Shown in pieces: positions 1 to 10,202 of a DNA stretch of 47,775 nt (position 1 is the first letter of the stretch; each line of letters starts with the position of its first letter). Under the pieces are notes generated by a model. That model did no database searches, was not told where the DNA came from, and saw only the letters and a program-made list of their open reading frames with translations. Location: positions 64,603 to 112,377 of the forward strand of contig QCOD01000002.1 in NCBI GenBank assembly GCA_003209955.1, written 5' to 3'. This DNA comes from OCS116 cluster bacterium AG-430-B22 (lineage in GTDB: Bacteria > Pseudomonadota > Alphaproteobacteria > MED-G09). The position numbers and the translations under genes are program-made.

Positions 1-2355
1 TTAGTTTCGGAGAATGTCTCTATGTTAGACACAATGAAAGGAAGAGTATTTAAGAAAGAAGATGTATTTGATAAATTTGGAGTTTACCCAGAAAAAGTAA
101 TTGATGTTCAATCTTTAGCAGGCGACTCTGTTGATAATATTCCAGGAATACCTGGGATTGGAATTAAAACAGCAGCATTATTGATTAATGAATATGGAGA
201 CTTAGATGGATTATTTGAAAATTCAGAGAAAATAAAACAAAAAAAGAGAAGAGAAAATATAATTGAATTTGAAAATCAAGCTTATTTAAGTAAGAAATTA
301 GTGACTCTCAAAAATGATGTTCCCCTTCCGATTCCAATTAAGGAAACTGTTTTAAAAGAGATAGATGCTGAAAAATTAATTAGTTTCTTAAAAGAGATGG
401 AATTTAAAACATTAACTGAAAAAAAATCTAGAGAACTGAATATAGACTCTGATAAGGTTAAAGCATCCGATCAAGTCGAAAAGTTTGAAAAAAAAATAAT
501 TGAAACCCCCAATGAAATAGAAAAAATTAATTCTGAATTTAACAGAGAAAATTATCAAATAATTCAATCTTTAGACGAATTAAAACAATGGAAACTGAAA
601 GCTGAAAACATTGGATATATAGCATTTGATACCGAAACAAATTCACTAGATGCAGTAGAGGCTGACATGGTAGGCTTTTCTTTATGTACATCTGAGAATG
701 ATGCTTGTTATGTCCCATTACTACATGAAGAAAATGATAAACAAATCGATTTTGATCAAGCTATAGATGTTTTGAAATCCATCCTAGAAGACAATGGAAT
801 TAAAAAGATCCTTCACAATATGAAATTCGATGCACTAGTAGTAGATAAATATAATATTAATATCAAAAATTATGATGATACTATGTTGATGTCTTACTCT
901 ATTGGGTCAGGTGGAATAAGGCATAAGCTTGATACATTAATAAAATATTACTTTGACCATGATGCTATATCATTTAAAGATCTCATTGGTAGCGGTAAAG
1001 ATAAAAAAACTTTTCAGGAACTTCCAATTAAAGAAGCGGGAAAATACGCGGCCGAAGATGCAGATATGACTTTAAGACTATGGAAAAGATTTAAATCTTC
1101 TTTATCCCAAGACAAACAGGTTAAAATATATGAAATTATTGAAAAACCTCTTGCTAAAGTCATAATGAATATGGAAAAACACGGTATATCAATCGATGTA
1201 AACAAATTAAATGAATTATCTGTTAATTTTGAAGAAAAATTAAAAAACCTTGAAAAATCTTGCTACAAATTAATTGGTGAGGAGATTAATCTTGGCTCTC
1301 CAAAGCAGGTAGGGGAAATATTATTTGATAAACTTGAATTGCCAGGGGGTAAAAAAACATCGACTGGTTCATGGTCAACAAATGCTGAGATATTAGAAAA
1401 TTTAGCTAATGAAGGATATGATTTTCCAAAAGCTTTACTTGAATGGAGAGCTTTATCAAAACTCAAGACAACCTATACTGACACATTACCTACTTATTTA
1501 AATATAAAAACAAATAGAATTCACTCTTCTTTTGCTATGGCTACAACTTCAACAGGAAGATTAGCTTCCTCTGATCCAAATCTTCAAAATATTCCTATCA
1601 GAAGTGAAAATGGTAGAATGATAAGAAAAGCCTTTATTCCTGAAAAAGGGAATGTATTAATAAGCTCTGACTACAGTCAAATCGAACTTAGATTAATTGC
1701 TCATATTGCTGACGAGAGAAATTTGATTAATGCCTTTCTTGATGAAATTGATATCCATTCATCTACGGCTTCTGAAGTTTTTAATATTCCATTGAATGAT
1801 ATGACACCTGATATTAGAAGAAATGCAAAAGCTATCAACTTTGGTATAATTTATGGTATTTCAGCCTTTGGGCTGGCAAAGCAGCTCAATATTAGCCGTA
1901 CTGAAGCATCTGAATTCATTAAAGCTTATTTTAAGAAATACCCTTCAATAAGAGACTATATGGATGAAACAAAGAAGTACGCAAATGAAAATGGTTATGT
2001 CAAAACTCTCTTAGGAAGAAAATGCCTTGTTGAGGAAATTAACAGCAAGAATGCGGCCACAAGATCATTTATGGAAAGAGCTGCAATTAATGCGCCTATT
2101 CAAGGATCCGCTGCTGATATAATCAAGAGAGCAATGATTATTTTAGGTAATCATAAAAATTTGGCAAAATTAGAAACAAAAATGCTTTTGCAGGTACATG
2201 ATGAATTAATCTTCGAAACTAAAAAAGAAAATTGTGAAGAATCTATGAGAATTATTAAGAAGGAAATGGAAAGCGCTAACTTACCAATCCTTAATTTAAA
2301 TGTACCATTAATAGCAGATACTAATTTTGGCAATAATTGGGATGAAGCACACTAA
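1..2355 (+). CDS. polA: DNA polymerase I (5' end outside window)
   Basis: Pol I fills gaps and removes RNA primers during replication and repair. The reading frame is open to base 1, and residues before the first ATG (base 22) already match the family, so this ATG is internal and the N-terminal part of the 5'-nuclease domain lies outside the window. Visible parts in order are the end of the 5'-nuclease with its helix-hairpin-helix (GIPGIGIKTAA), a 3'-5' exonuclease domain and the polymerase. The exonuclease looks active: DTE at 628-636, LHNMKFD, and YAAED. Polymerase motif A is DYSQIELR (from about 1669), the O-helix is RRNAKAINFGIIYG, and motif C is QVHDE (2191-2205). About 784 codons are visible against a usual length near 900-950. 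Its stop codon directly abuts the stop of the convergent pckA, with no base between them. Identity is certain. Confidence 0.97.
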   Translation, partial: LVSENVSMLDTMKGRVFKKEDVFDKFGVYPEKVIDVQSLAGDSVDNIPGIPGIGIKTAALLINEYGDLDGLFENSEKIKQKKRRENIIEFENQAYLSKKLVTLKNDVPLPIPIKETVLKEIDAEKLISFLKEMEFKTLTEKKSRELNIDSDKVKASDQVEKFEKKIIETPNEIEKINSEFNRENYQIIQSLDELKQWKLKAENIGYIAFDTETNSLDAVEADMVGFSLCTSENDACYVPLLHEENDKQIDFDQAIDVLKSILEDNGIKKILHNMKFDALVVDKYNINIKNYDDTMLMSYSIGSGGIRHKLDTLIKYYFDHDAISFKDLIGSGKDKKTFQELPIKEAGKYAAEDADMTLRLWKRFKSSLSQDKQVKIYEIIEKPLAKVIMNMEKHGISIDVNKLNELSVNFEEKLKNLEKSCYKLIGEEINLGSPKQVGEILFDKLELPGGKKTSTGSWSTNAEILENLANEGYDFPKALLEWRALSKLKTTYTDTLPTYLNIKTNRIHSSFAMATTSTGRLASSDPNLQNIPIRSENGRMIRKAFIPEKGNVLISSDYSQIELRLIAHIADERNLINAFLDEIDIHSSTASEVFNIPLNDMTPDIRRNAKAINFGIIYGISAFGLAKQLNISRTEASEFIKAYFKKYPSIRDYMDETKKYANENGYVKTLLGRKCLVEEINSKNAATRSFMERAAINAPIQGSAADIIKRAMIILGNHKNLAKLETKMLLQVHDELIFETKKENCEESMRIIKKEMESANLPILNLNVPLIADTNFGNNWDEAH

Positions 2356-3978
2356 TTATTCTGCAGCTTGAAGATTTGGCGCAGCATCTATGATGTCTAT
2401 ATCAACATAAGGCTTAAAAACATCAAAATTATCAGAAAACATTTTTACTAATTTTTGAGCCTGTAAATCATAACCTTCCTTATCTTCCCATGTATCTCTT
2501 GGGTTAAGGATTTTAGTATCAACTCCATCGACAAATGAAGGGACTTCAAAACCAAAGTTTTCATCAATTCTCATTTCTGCTGATAGTAAGGAACCATTCA
2601 ATGCAGAAGATAGTAACTTTCTTGTTGCGTCAATTGGCATTCTTTCACCTTTTCCATAAGGCCCTCCGGTCCAACCTGTATTAACAAGCCAGCATTTTAC
2701 ACTATGTTTTGCAATAAGTTTTTGTAAAAGTTTTCCATACTCCGATGGGTGTCTAGGCATAAAAGGTGCGCCAAAACACGCAGAAAAAGTAGCTTCTGGT
2801 TCTGTTACCCCCTTTTCAGTTCCAGCAACCTTAGCAGTATAACCAGAAAGAAAATGATACATTGTTTGTGACGAAGATAATTTAGCTATTGGTGGAAGAA
2901 CCCCAAATGCATCACATGTTAACAATATGATGTTTTTAGGTATGTCAGTTCTTCCTGTTTCACTTGCATTAGGTATAAAAGATAAAGGATAGGCTCCCCT
3001 TGTATTTTCAGCAAGAGAACTATCATCTAGATCTATTTCTCCAGAGTCTTTGTCGATGACAACATTTTCTAAGATAGTCCCTCTTAATTTTGTTGTTTGA
3101 TAAATCTCTGGTTCAGCCTTTTCTGATAATCTAATCATTTTTGCATAACAACCGCCCTCAAAGTTGAAAACACCATTACTGGACCAACCATGTTCATCAT
3201 CACCAATTAATATTCTATCTGGGTCAGCAGATAGAGTAGTTTTACCGGTTCCCGATAAACCAAAGAAAATTGCAGGATCATTTTCTTCCCCTACATTTAC
3301 TGAGCAATGCATAGGCATAACATTCTTTGGAGGCAACAGATAATTCAACATGGAAAAAACAGACTTCTTGATTTCACCTGCATAAGAAGTTCCAACAATA
3401 ATAACTAATTTCTTTTCAAAATTGACAGCAATTAGAGTTTCCGAAGAACAACCGTGCCTAGATGTATCCGCTTTAAAGCTAGGAATATCAATTATCACAA
3501 ACTCAGGGTTGAAGCTAGATTTCTCATCTTCCTTAACTTCAATTAGTAAATTTTGTATGAACAAGGAATGCCATGCATATTCTGTATATACTCTTGTACT
3601 CAATCGATAATCAAGATCTGCACCACCAAATAAATCTTGGACATATAACTCTTTTTCTTTACAAAAATTCAGAACATCCTCATGAAGATTATTAAAATTT
3701 TCTTCGGTAATTGACTTGTTGTTATCCCACCAAATTGAGTCTTTATTTAGGTCATTTTTTACAATGAATTTATCATTTGCTGATCGGCCAGTATGAATTC
3801 CAGTTTCAACAACAAGAACTTCATCTTTTGATAATAAACCTTGTCCGTTTGAAATTGTTATATCGTAAATATCATCTCTATTGAGATTCCAATTAACTTT
3901 TTTTAGATTTTTAAAGCCATGACTATCAGCCCCAACTTTAGAAAAATTTTCACCCACATTTTCCAATTTAATGCTCAC
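2356..3978 (-). CDS. pckA: Phosphoenolpyruvate carboxykinase (ATP)
   Basis: This cytosolic enzyme converts oxaloacetate and ATP to phosphoenolpyruvate, CO2 and ADP, the entry step of gluconeogenesis. The sequence has the ATP-type signature: P-loop [11 protein letters not shown], then [23 protein letters not shown] with metal and nucleotide ligands, and the RGAYPL region. The frame stays open up to an ATG at 4017, but the extra 13 residues are hydrophobic and unlike the family. I prefer the GTG at 3978 (protein begins [12 protein letters not shown]), giving about 540 residues. Neither start has a clear ribosome site, and a TTG at 3966 is also possible. It is divergent from chvI, an arrangement known in Agrobacterium, where ChvG/ChvI controls pckA. 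An inverted repeat lies between the two genes. Function is certain, start uncertain. Confidence 0.95.
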   Translation of the reverse strand: MSIKLENVGENFSKVGADSHGFKNLKKVNWNLNRDDIYDITISNGQGLLSKDEVLVVETGIHTGRSANDKFIVKNDLNKDSIWWDNNKSITEENFNNLHEDVLNFCKEKELYVQDLFGGADLDYRLSTRVYTEYAWHSLFIQNLLIEVKEDEKSSFNPEFVIIDIPSFKADTSRHGCSSETLIAVNFEKKLVIIVGTSYAGEIKKSVFSMLNYLLPPKNVMPMHCSVNVGEENDPAIFFGLSGTGKTTLSADPDRILIGDDEHGWSSNGVFNFEGGCYAKMIRLSEKAEPEIYQTTKLRGTILENVVIDKDSGEIDLDDSSLAENTRGAYPLSFIPNASETGRTDIPKNIILLTCDAFGVLPPIAKLSSSQTMYHFLSGYTAKVAGTEKGVTEPEATFSACFGAPFMPRHPSEYGKLLQKLIAKHSVKCWLVNTGWTGGPYGKGERMPIDATRKLLSSALNGSLLSAEMRIDENFGFEVPSFVDGVDTKILNPRDTWEDKEGYDLQAQKLVKMFSDNFDVFKPYVDIDIIDAAPNLQAAE

Positions 3979-3993
3979 TAAAATTAATAAACA

Positions 3994-4014
3994 TTTATAA
4001 CAGAAAGTTATAAA
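3994..4014. promoter_or_regulatory. 8-bp inverted repeat between pckA and chvI
   Basis: TTTATAAC and GTTATAAA form perfect 8-bp arms around a 5-base spacer (AGAAA), just upstream of the preferred pckA start and in the short region shared with the divergent chvI promoter. Its position suits an operator, for instance for autoregulation by ChvI. The bases are very AT-rich, so chance is possible, and I cannot match it to a known ChvI site. Confidence 0.3.
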
Positions 4015-4070
4015 CATATAAATAAGGTATTATATACTTTTTTAAAAAAATAAATTAATTTATCTATCAA

Positions 4071-4766
4071 ATGGTAAAAATTTGTTTAATAGATGATGAC
4101 CAAAATATTCTTGCATCTTTAAGTCTTGCTTTGAAATCTGAAAAGTTTGATGTTGAGACATATTCTGATGGGATATCTGGTTTAGAGGCACTAAAAAGTA
4201 ATAATTTTGATATAGCAATATTAGATATAAAAATGCCAAGATTGGATGGTTTAGAAGTTTTACAAAAGTTTAGAAATTCATCTGATATTCCAGTTATTTT
4301 CTTAACATCAAAAGATGATGAAATTGATCAATTATTAGGATTAAAGATGGGCGCTGACGATTACATAACTAAACCTTTTTCTCAAAAATTATTAATTGAA
4401 AGAGTTAAAGTAATACTAAAAAGAACTGCATTTTCTTTAGAGAACGAAAATCATGTGAAAAGTGACTCCCTCATTGAACGTGGTGATTTACTTTTAAATA
4501 TGGATCGTCATGAATGTCATTGGAAAAATAAAAGAATAAAATTAACTGTTACTGAATTTTTACTTCTTGAAAACTTAGTGAATAGGCCCGGTTATGTAAA
4601 AAATAGGGATCAATTAATGTCTGCTGCGTATAGTGAAGATATATATGTTGATGATAGAACGATTGATAGTCACATAAAAAGAATTAGAAGAAAATTTAAA
4701 GCAATTGATCAAGAGTTTAATTCAATTGAGACACTATATGGAGTTGGATATAGATTTAACCAATAA
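4071..4766 (+). CDS. chvI: Response regulator, OmpR/PhoB family (ChvI-like)
   Basis: This DNA-binding response regulator is paired with the sensor kinase just downstream. The receiver domain (residues 1-115) has the acidic pocket DDD at 8-10, phosphoacceptor D52 in AILDIKMP, the conserved T in FLTSKDD and the lysine of ITKPFS. A winged-helix DNA-binding domain follows (about 135-231), with [28 protein letters not shown] and GVGYRF. Length 231 is normal. The ATG at 4071 is supported by the family N-terminus. The gene is divergent from pckA and followed after 5 bases by the kinase gene, the arrangement of ChvI/ChvG in Rhizobiales. There the pair responds to acid or envelope stress; that signal is not established here. 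Confidence 0.93.
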   Translation: MVKICLIDDDQNILASLSLALKSEKFDVETYSDGISGLEALKSNNFDIAILDIKMPRLDGLEVLQKFRNSSDIPVIFLTSKDDEIDQLLGLKMGADDYITKPFSQKLLIERVKVILKRTAFSLENENHVKSDSLIERGDLLLNMDRHECHWKNKRIKLTVTEFLLLENLVNRPGYVKNRDQLMSAAYSEDIYVDDRTIDSHIKRIRRKFKAIDQEFNSIETLYGVGYRFNQ

Positions 4767-4771
4767 ATGAA

Positions 4772-6292
4772 ATGCTAAATTTATTTAAACCGAGATCTCT
4801 AGGTGCAAGAATTGTAGCTATCAATTTTATTGGGCTCATACTCTTAGCCTTAGGCTTTATATATGTAGATAAGTCGGAAGATAATTTAATAAAAGCAAGA
4901 ATTGAAGCTTTATTGGTACAGGCAAATTTATTTGCATTTTCTTTTGATTTAGATCCAGGTATTAGAGAAAACTTTAGAGAAAATCTAAATAAATTTATTC
5001 TTAAGAGACAAGAAGACGATACACTTATAACAACTAGAACAAGAATATTTGATAAAGATTTGAAAATCATTTTTGATACAAGTGATTTTGATGATAGAAG
5101 GTCGTTTAATACAAATAATAACAAAGCATATTTCGATAAAGTTTTTGAATTCTTAGAAAATTATTTTGTTAGAAACGCTCAAATTTTACCCCAAATTGGT
5201 TTCTCCTCCTCCGATATAAATGAAGCATTAAATGGTAATACGGTTGCAAAGGAATATAAACTTGATAATGGTGGAATCATAGTCCATGTGACGGTACCAG
5301 TGATTAATGATAATGAGATTGTAAATGCATTGCTTCTTACAACTGAAGAAGGTGATATTGGTTTAATTCTTCAGGAAGGAAGACAAGGTTTTGTTAGAGT
5401 ATTTATCATTACTATTTTTGTTACACTTTTTCTATCTGCAGCTCTATCAACAACTATTGCAAGACCATTAACAAGGTTATCGAATGCAGCAGAGCGTGTA
5501 ACTGATGCAGGTATTGGTGATACACCAATTATGGATGATAGAAGAGATGAAATTGGTACGCTTTCAAGATCTATAAGAAGAATGACGGTAGCATTGCAAG
5601 AAAGGGTAAGTGCCGTTGAGGCTTTTGCTGCAGATGTAGCTCATGAAGTTAAAAATCCATTAACTTCACTACAAAGCGCTATTGAAACATTAAATACTTC
5701 ACAAAGTGAAGAAGAAAAAAGAGAACTTATTTTAATTGCCTTCAAAGATCTTAAAAGGCTCGATAGATTGATTTCAGATATTTCTTCAAGCTCAAGATTA
5801 GAAGTTGAATTAGCTAAAGGTAAGTTTGAAAATATTGATTTAAAAGATGTTTTGAGCTCTGTCATTGAGGTAACTGAATCAACATTAATTAAAAAATACG
5901 AGGTTGATGTTAAATATACAAATATAAATGAAGATATTTTAGTTAGTGGAATAGGTGACAAAATTGCCCAAGTTTTTCATAATCTAATTGATAATGCTTT
6001 ATCATTTTCATCTAAGGGTGATTGTATAGATATTTCAATATGGAAGAGTAATACAGGTGCAATTGTCGAAATAAAAGATAATGGTCCTGGAATACCAAAG
6101 GAGAGTTTATTAAAGGTTTTTGATAGATTCTATACTTATAGACCAAACGATAAAAGTTTTGGAAATAATTCGGGATTAGGTTTGTCAATTTGCAAACAAA
6201 TAGTAAAAACACATGGTGGTTCAATTATTGCTGGAAATAAAGAAAATGGTGGAGCCATATTTACAGTTACTTTTCCTTTGGTTAATAAATAA
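4772..6292 (+). CDS. chvG: Sensor histidine kinase (ChvG-like)
   Basis: Membrane sensor kinase partner of the upstream ChvI. It has an N-terminal membrane helix (about residues 13-32), an extracytoplasmic sensing region to about 205, and a second helix (FVRVFIITIFVTLFLSAAL). A HAMP linker follows (IARPLTRLSNAAERV...RRDEIGTLSRSI). The phosphoacceptor H291 sits in ADVAHEVKNPLTSL. The ATPase has N box VFHNLIDNALSF, G1 DNGPGIP and G2 GLGLSICKQI. Length 506 is typical. The gene is immediately downstream of chvI. In many alphaproteobacteria hprK follows chvG; here an EIIA gene comes directly after a 15-base gap. Confidence 0.93.
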   Translation: MLNLFKPRSLGARIVAINFIGLILLALGFIYVDKSEDNLIKARIEALLVQANLFAFSFDLDPGIRENFRENLNKFILKRQEDDTLITTRTRIFDKDLKIIFDTSDFDDRRSFNTNNNKAYFDKVFEFLENYFVRNAQILPQIGFSSSDINEALNGNTVAKEYKLDNGGIIVHVTVPVINDNEIVNALLLTTEEGDIGLILQEGRQGFVRVFIITIFVTLFLSAALSTTIARPLTRLSNAAERVTDAGIGDTPIMDDRRDEIGTLSRSIRRMTVALQERVSAVEAFAADVAHEVKNPLTSLQSAIETLNTSQSEEEKRELILIAFKDLKRLDRLISDISSSSRLEVELAKGKFENIDLKDVLSSVIEVTESTLIKKYEVDVKYTNINEDILVSGIGDKIAQVFHNLIDNALSFSSKGDCIDISIWKSNTGAIVEIKDNGPGIPKESLLKVFDRFYTYRPNDKSFGNNSGLGLSICKQIVKTHGGSIIAGNKENGGAIFTVTFPLVNK

Positions 6293-6307
6293 ATAAAGGT
6301 AGATGAT

Positions 6308-6715
6308 TTGATTGGTTTAATAATAATTACACATGGCAATCTTGCAATTGAGATAAAAAGCTCTCTAGAGAATATTATTGGTCCTCAAAAGAATCTTGAG
6401 ACCGTGTGTATTGGTTATGATGACGATGTGGATAAAAGAAAAGAAGAGGTAAAAGAATTAATTACGAAAGTTGATAGCGGTCAAGGAGTAATACTGTTGA
6501 CGGAAATGTTTGGAAACACACCATCTAACTTATTAATTTCATTAATTGAAGAAAATAAAATAGAAATGATTGGTGGTATTAATTTACCTTTACTGGTAAA
6601 ACTTGGATCCTTAAGAGAAAATACAAATATACAGGAAGTAATACAATCTGCTGTAGATGCTGGCCATAAATATATTGGTATAGCAAGCGAAATTTTGTCA
6701 AAAGAGGATAATTAA
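6308..6715 (+). CDS. PTS EIIA component, mannose family
   Basis: EIIA(Man)-type phosphocarrier domain. Members of this family accept phosphate from HPr on a histidine. In alphaproteobacteria the stand-alone form is regulatory and not part of a sugar transporter. The phosphorylatable H9 is present in IIITHGNLA and the family motif TEMFGNTPSNLL is intact. Length 135 is usual. The start is TTG at 6308, with an AAAGGT ribosome site about 9 bases upstream. It lies between chvG and ahcY, the normal position of this gene, but hprK (usually before it) and ptsH (usually after it) are both missing here. Its phosphate donor is therefore not in the window. Confidence 0.9.
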   Translation: MIGLIIITHGNLAIEIKSSLENIIGPQKNLETVCIGYDDDVDKRKEEVKELITKVDSGQGVILLTEMFGNTPSNLLISLIEENKIEMIGGINLPLLVKLGSLRENTNIQEVIQSAVDAGHKYIGIASEILSKEDN

Positions 6716-6724
6716 AATATATAA

Positions 6725-8041
<1,317 letters not shown>

Positions 8042-8049
8042 ATTTTATT

Positions 8050-8370
8050 CTAATGTTGTGATGGTGGCATTTTAACCTTTAAACCATCAAATTCTTCAGT
8101 TATAGGTATTTGGCAACCTAATCTTGAACTATCTTCTTTATATTCATGAAAATCTAACATGCTTTCTTCCTCATCACTCATGGAAGACATTTTATCTTTC
8201 CATTCATCGTCAATAAAAACCATACATGTTGCGCAAGCACAGCCTCCTCCACAATCAGCATCAATACCTGGTATTGAATTAGATACTGCTCCCTCCATGA
8301 TTGAAGTACCAACATCGACATCAACTGGATGCTCAGTACCATCATGTTCTATATAAATAATTTTAACCAT
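8050..8370 (-). CDS. [2Fe-2S] ferredoxin, adrenodoxin type
   Basis: Small electron carrier with one [2Fe-2S] cluster. Ligands follow the adrenodoxin/FdVI spacing: C40-x5-C46-x2-C49 in DCGGGCACATC, with the fourth at C86 (RLGCQIP). C44 is an extra cysteine inside the loop. The frame extends to an ATG at 8394, but the ATG at 8370 has a GGGGAT ribosome site and gives the usual start MVKIIYIEHDG (106 residues). The next reverse-strand gene upstream is a matching FAD reductase, 56 bases away, so the two probably form an NAD(P)H-reductase-ferredoxin pair. No P450 or Rieske oxygenase is in the window. Iron-sulfur assembly or quinone or heme hydroxylation are possible roles. Confidence 0.92.
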   Translation of the reverse strand: MVKIIYIEHDGTEHPVDVDVGTSIMEGAVSNSIPGIDADCGGGCACATCMVFIDDEWKDKMSSMSDEEESMLDFHEYKEDSSRLGCQIPITEEFDGLKVKMPPSQH

Positions 8371-8426
8371 AATTATCCCCGTAAGTATTATCATTTAATA
8401 AAGATATTATTAAAAAAAATCTACAA

Positions 8427-9644
8427 TTAGTTTGCGACTTCCTTAATTGGAATAGTTTCATCAGAAAGTCGATCTTTATCTATTAAAATTTTTTCAGAAA
8501 TAAGTTTTCTAGACATCATATGCTCTGCCGGTCGATTTACGCAATCTGAAGCAGTAATTCTATTCTCTTTTGTATAAAAAACAGCAAAAGATTGGTTTTT
8601 TGTATCTCCTCGAACAACGATATCATCATAATTATCCAATAATCCTGCAATTTGAAGCTTTGTTTCATATTGATCAGACCAAAACCAAGGTATCTGATTA
8701 TAAGAAATATTTTCGCCCATAATTGAGGCAGCAACTGTTTTTCCTTGCTCAATAGCATTATGAACAGACTCCAGTCTTATATTTTTATTATAAAAAATAT
8801 TTGGATGCATAGTACAGTCACCTGCAGAAAATATATAGTCATTTGAGGTTCTACAAAATTCATCAACTATAATTCCATTTTTAGCATCTATGCCAGACTC
8901 AAGAGCAAGAGTATCGCATGGTAAAACACCTATGCCTACAATTACAAAATCAGATACTATTACTCCATTTGAAGTAATAACCTCAACCCCTTTATTATTT
9001 TTTTCTAGTCCCTCAACCGATGTATTAGTTAATACTTCAACACCAGCTTGCTTATGAATTTTAGTATAAAAACTTGATATAGTCTCACTTGTCACACGTT
9101 CAAGAATTCTTGAAGCCATTTCTACAATTGTAACTTGTAAACCCAATTTATTAATAATTGCCGCTACCTCAAGACCAATATAGCCTCCCCCAATTATAGT
9201 AACTTTATTGGATTCTTTAATTTTACCTCTAATTTGTAGAACATCTTCGATAGACCTGAGGTAAAATACTTTATCCGATATCTTTTTATCAACATCAATT
9301 TGTCGTGGAATAGTGCCTGTAGCTATAACAAGATTATCATAATTTTCTTTCTTGTTATCTTTTAAAAATATTTCTTTGTTTTCTATATCAATTCTTTGAA
9401 CATAAGAATTTAAATTTATTGCGATTTGATTTTCTGTGTAAAACTTTTCTGGTTTAAAAAACAATCGCTCTTTATCTAATTCCCCCATAAGAAATTTTTT
9501 AGATAATGGAGGTCTCTGATATGGTAAATAATTCTCTGAACAAAAGATTTTTATTTCACCATCATATTTCTTATTTTTCAAACTTGTTGCAGTTTGGCAA
9601 GCTGCTTGACCACCCCCAATAATTAATGTTTTTTCTTTACTCAT
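8427..9644 (-). CDS. NAD(P)H-dependent ferredoxin reductase (FAD)
   Basis: Pyridine-nucleotide-disulfide oxidoreductase of the putidaredoxin/rhodocoxin reductase type. It passes electrons from NAD(P)H through FAD to a ferredoxin. The FAD-binding GGGQAACQTATSL is at the N-terminus with the YQRPPLSK segment, followed by ATGTIPR. The second dinucleotide fold is IIGGGYIGLEVAAI, then the FAD motif FSAGDCT and a C-terminal reductase domain (QIPWFWSDQYETKLQIAG). Length 405 is normal. The ATG at 9644 follows AAGGT at a good distance. The neighbouring ferredoxin is the likely partner. Confidence 0.92.
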   Translation of the reverse strand: MSKEKTLIIGGGQAACQTATSLKNKKYDGEIKIFCSENYLPYQRPPLSKKFLMGELDKERLFFKPEKFYTENQIAINLNSYVQRIDIENKEIFLKDNKKENYDNLVIATGTIPRQIDVDKKISDKVFYLRSIEDVLQIRGKIKESNKVTIIGGGYIGLEVAAIINKLGLQVTIVEMASRILERVTSETISSFYTKIHKQAGVEVLTNTSVEGLEKNNKGVEVITSNGVIVSDFVIVGIGVLPCDTLALESGIDAKNGIIVDEFCRTSNDYIFSAGDCTMHPNIFYNKNIRLESVHNAIEQGKTVAASIMGENISYNQIPWFWSDQYETKLQIAGLLDNYDDIVVRGDTKNQSFAVFYTKENRITASDCVNRPAEHMMSRKLISEKILIDKDRLSDETIPIKEVAN

Positions 9645-9668
9645 AAAATTACCTTATGCAGGATTACT

Positions 9669-9696
9669 TTGATAAAAATTTACAACAGTATATATT
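9669..9696 (+). promoter_or_regulatory. Candidate sigma70 promoter for tsaE
   Basis: A TTGATA box at 9669-9674 and a TATATT box at 9691-9696, 16 bases apart, stand 32 bases before the tsaE start in the region divergent from the ferredoxin reductase. The match to consensus is good but the region is AT-rich. Confidence 0.4.
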
Positions 9697-9728
9697 AGCG
9701 AGACCTTTTAAAAAACTAAATTTAGGAA

Positions 9729-10202
9729 ATGAAAGACTTAATTTTTAATTCAGAAACAGTTCAAGATACAGAGAAGTTTGCCTATAGGTTAGCATCTTTA
9801 ATAAAAAAATATGACCTTATTTTTCTTAAAGGTGAGCTTGGTAGCGGAAAAACTACATTTGCTCGATCAATAATTAATTCAAAATATTTTGCTAATGATA
9901 TAAATCATATTGTACCCTCGCCAACATTTAATCTTTTGCAAATATATAAATTTGGTAACAGAATAATAGGTCATGCTGATTTATATAGAGTACAAAATAA
10001 AGAAGAAATAACTGTTTTAGATCTGCAAAAAATTGTAGACGAGGGGTCTCTAATTGTAGAGTGGCCAGAAATAATAGACTCATCAATTTCTGCAAACATT
10101 CTTAATATTAATTTTGAAATTCATAATAACTCAATCAACCTCCTAGTTGAAGATGGGGGTGGTTGGAAAGATAGAATCAGATCAATATCCTTTAAGTCAT
10201 GA
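9729..10202 (+). CDS. tsaE: tRNA t6A synthesis ATPase TsaE
   Basis: TsaE is the small ATPase that works with TsaB and TsaD to make N6-threonylcarbamoyladenosine at position 37 of ANN-decoding tRNAs. The sequence has the P-loop GELGSGKTTFAR, the SPTFNLLQIY segment, HADLYR and VEWPE, all family motifs. Length 157 is usual. The last four bases overlap the start of the next gene (ATGA), so the two are translationally coupled. The protein partners TsaB and TsaD are not in the window. Confidence 0.94.
   Translation: MKDLIFNSETVQDTEKFAYRLASLIKKYDLIFLKGELGSGKTTFARSIINSKYFANDINHIVPSPTFNLLQIYKFGNRIIGHADLYRVQNKEEITVLDLQKIVDEGSLIVEWPEIIDSSISANILNINFEIHNNSINLLVEDGGGWKDRIRSISFKS

Noticed and set aside
1-22. 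polA starting at the ATG of base 22
   Set aside because: The frame is open upstream and the preceding residues match the family, so the gene is cut by the window edge, not shortened.
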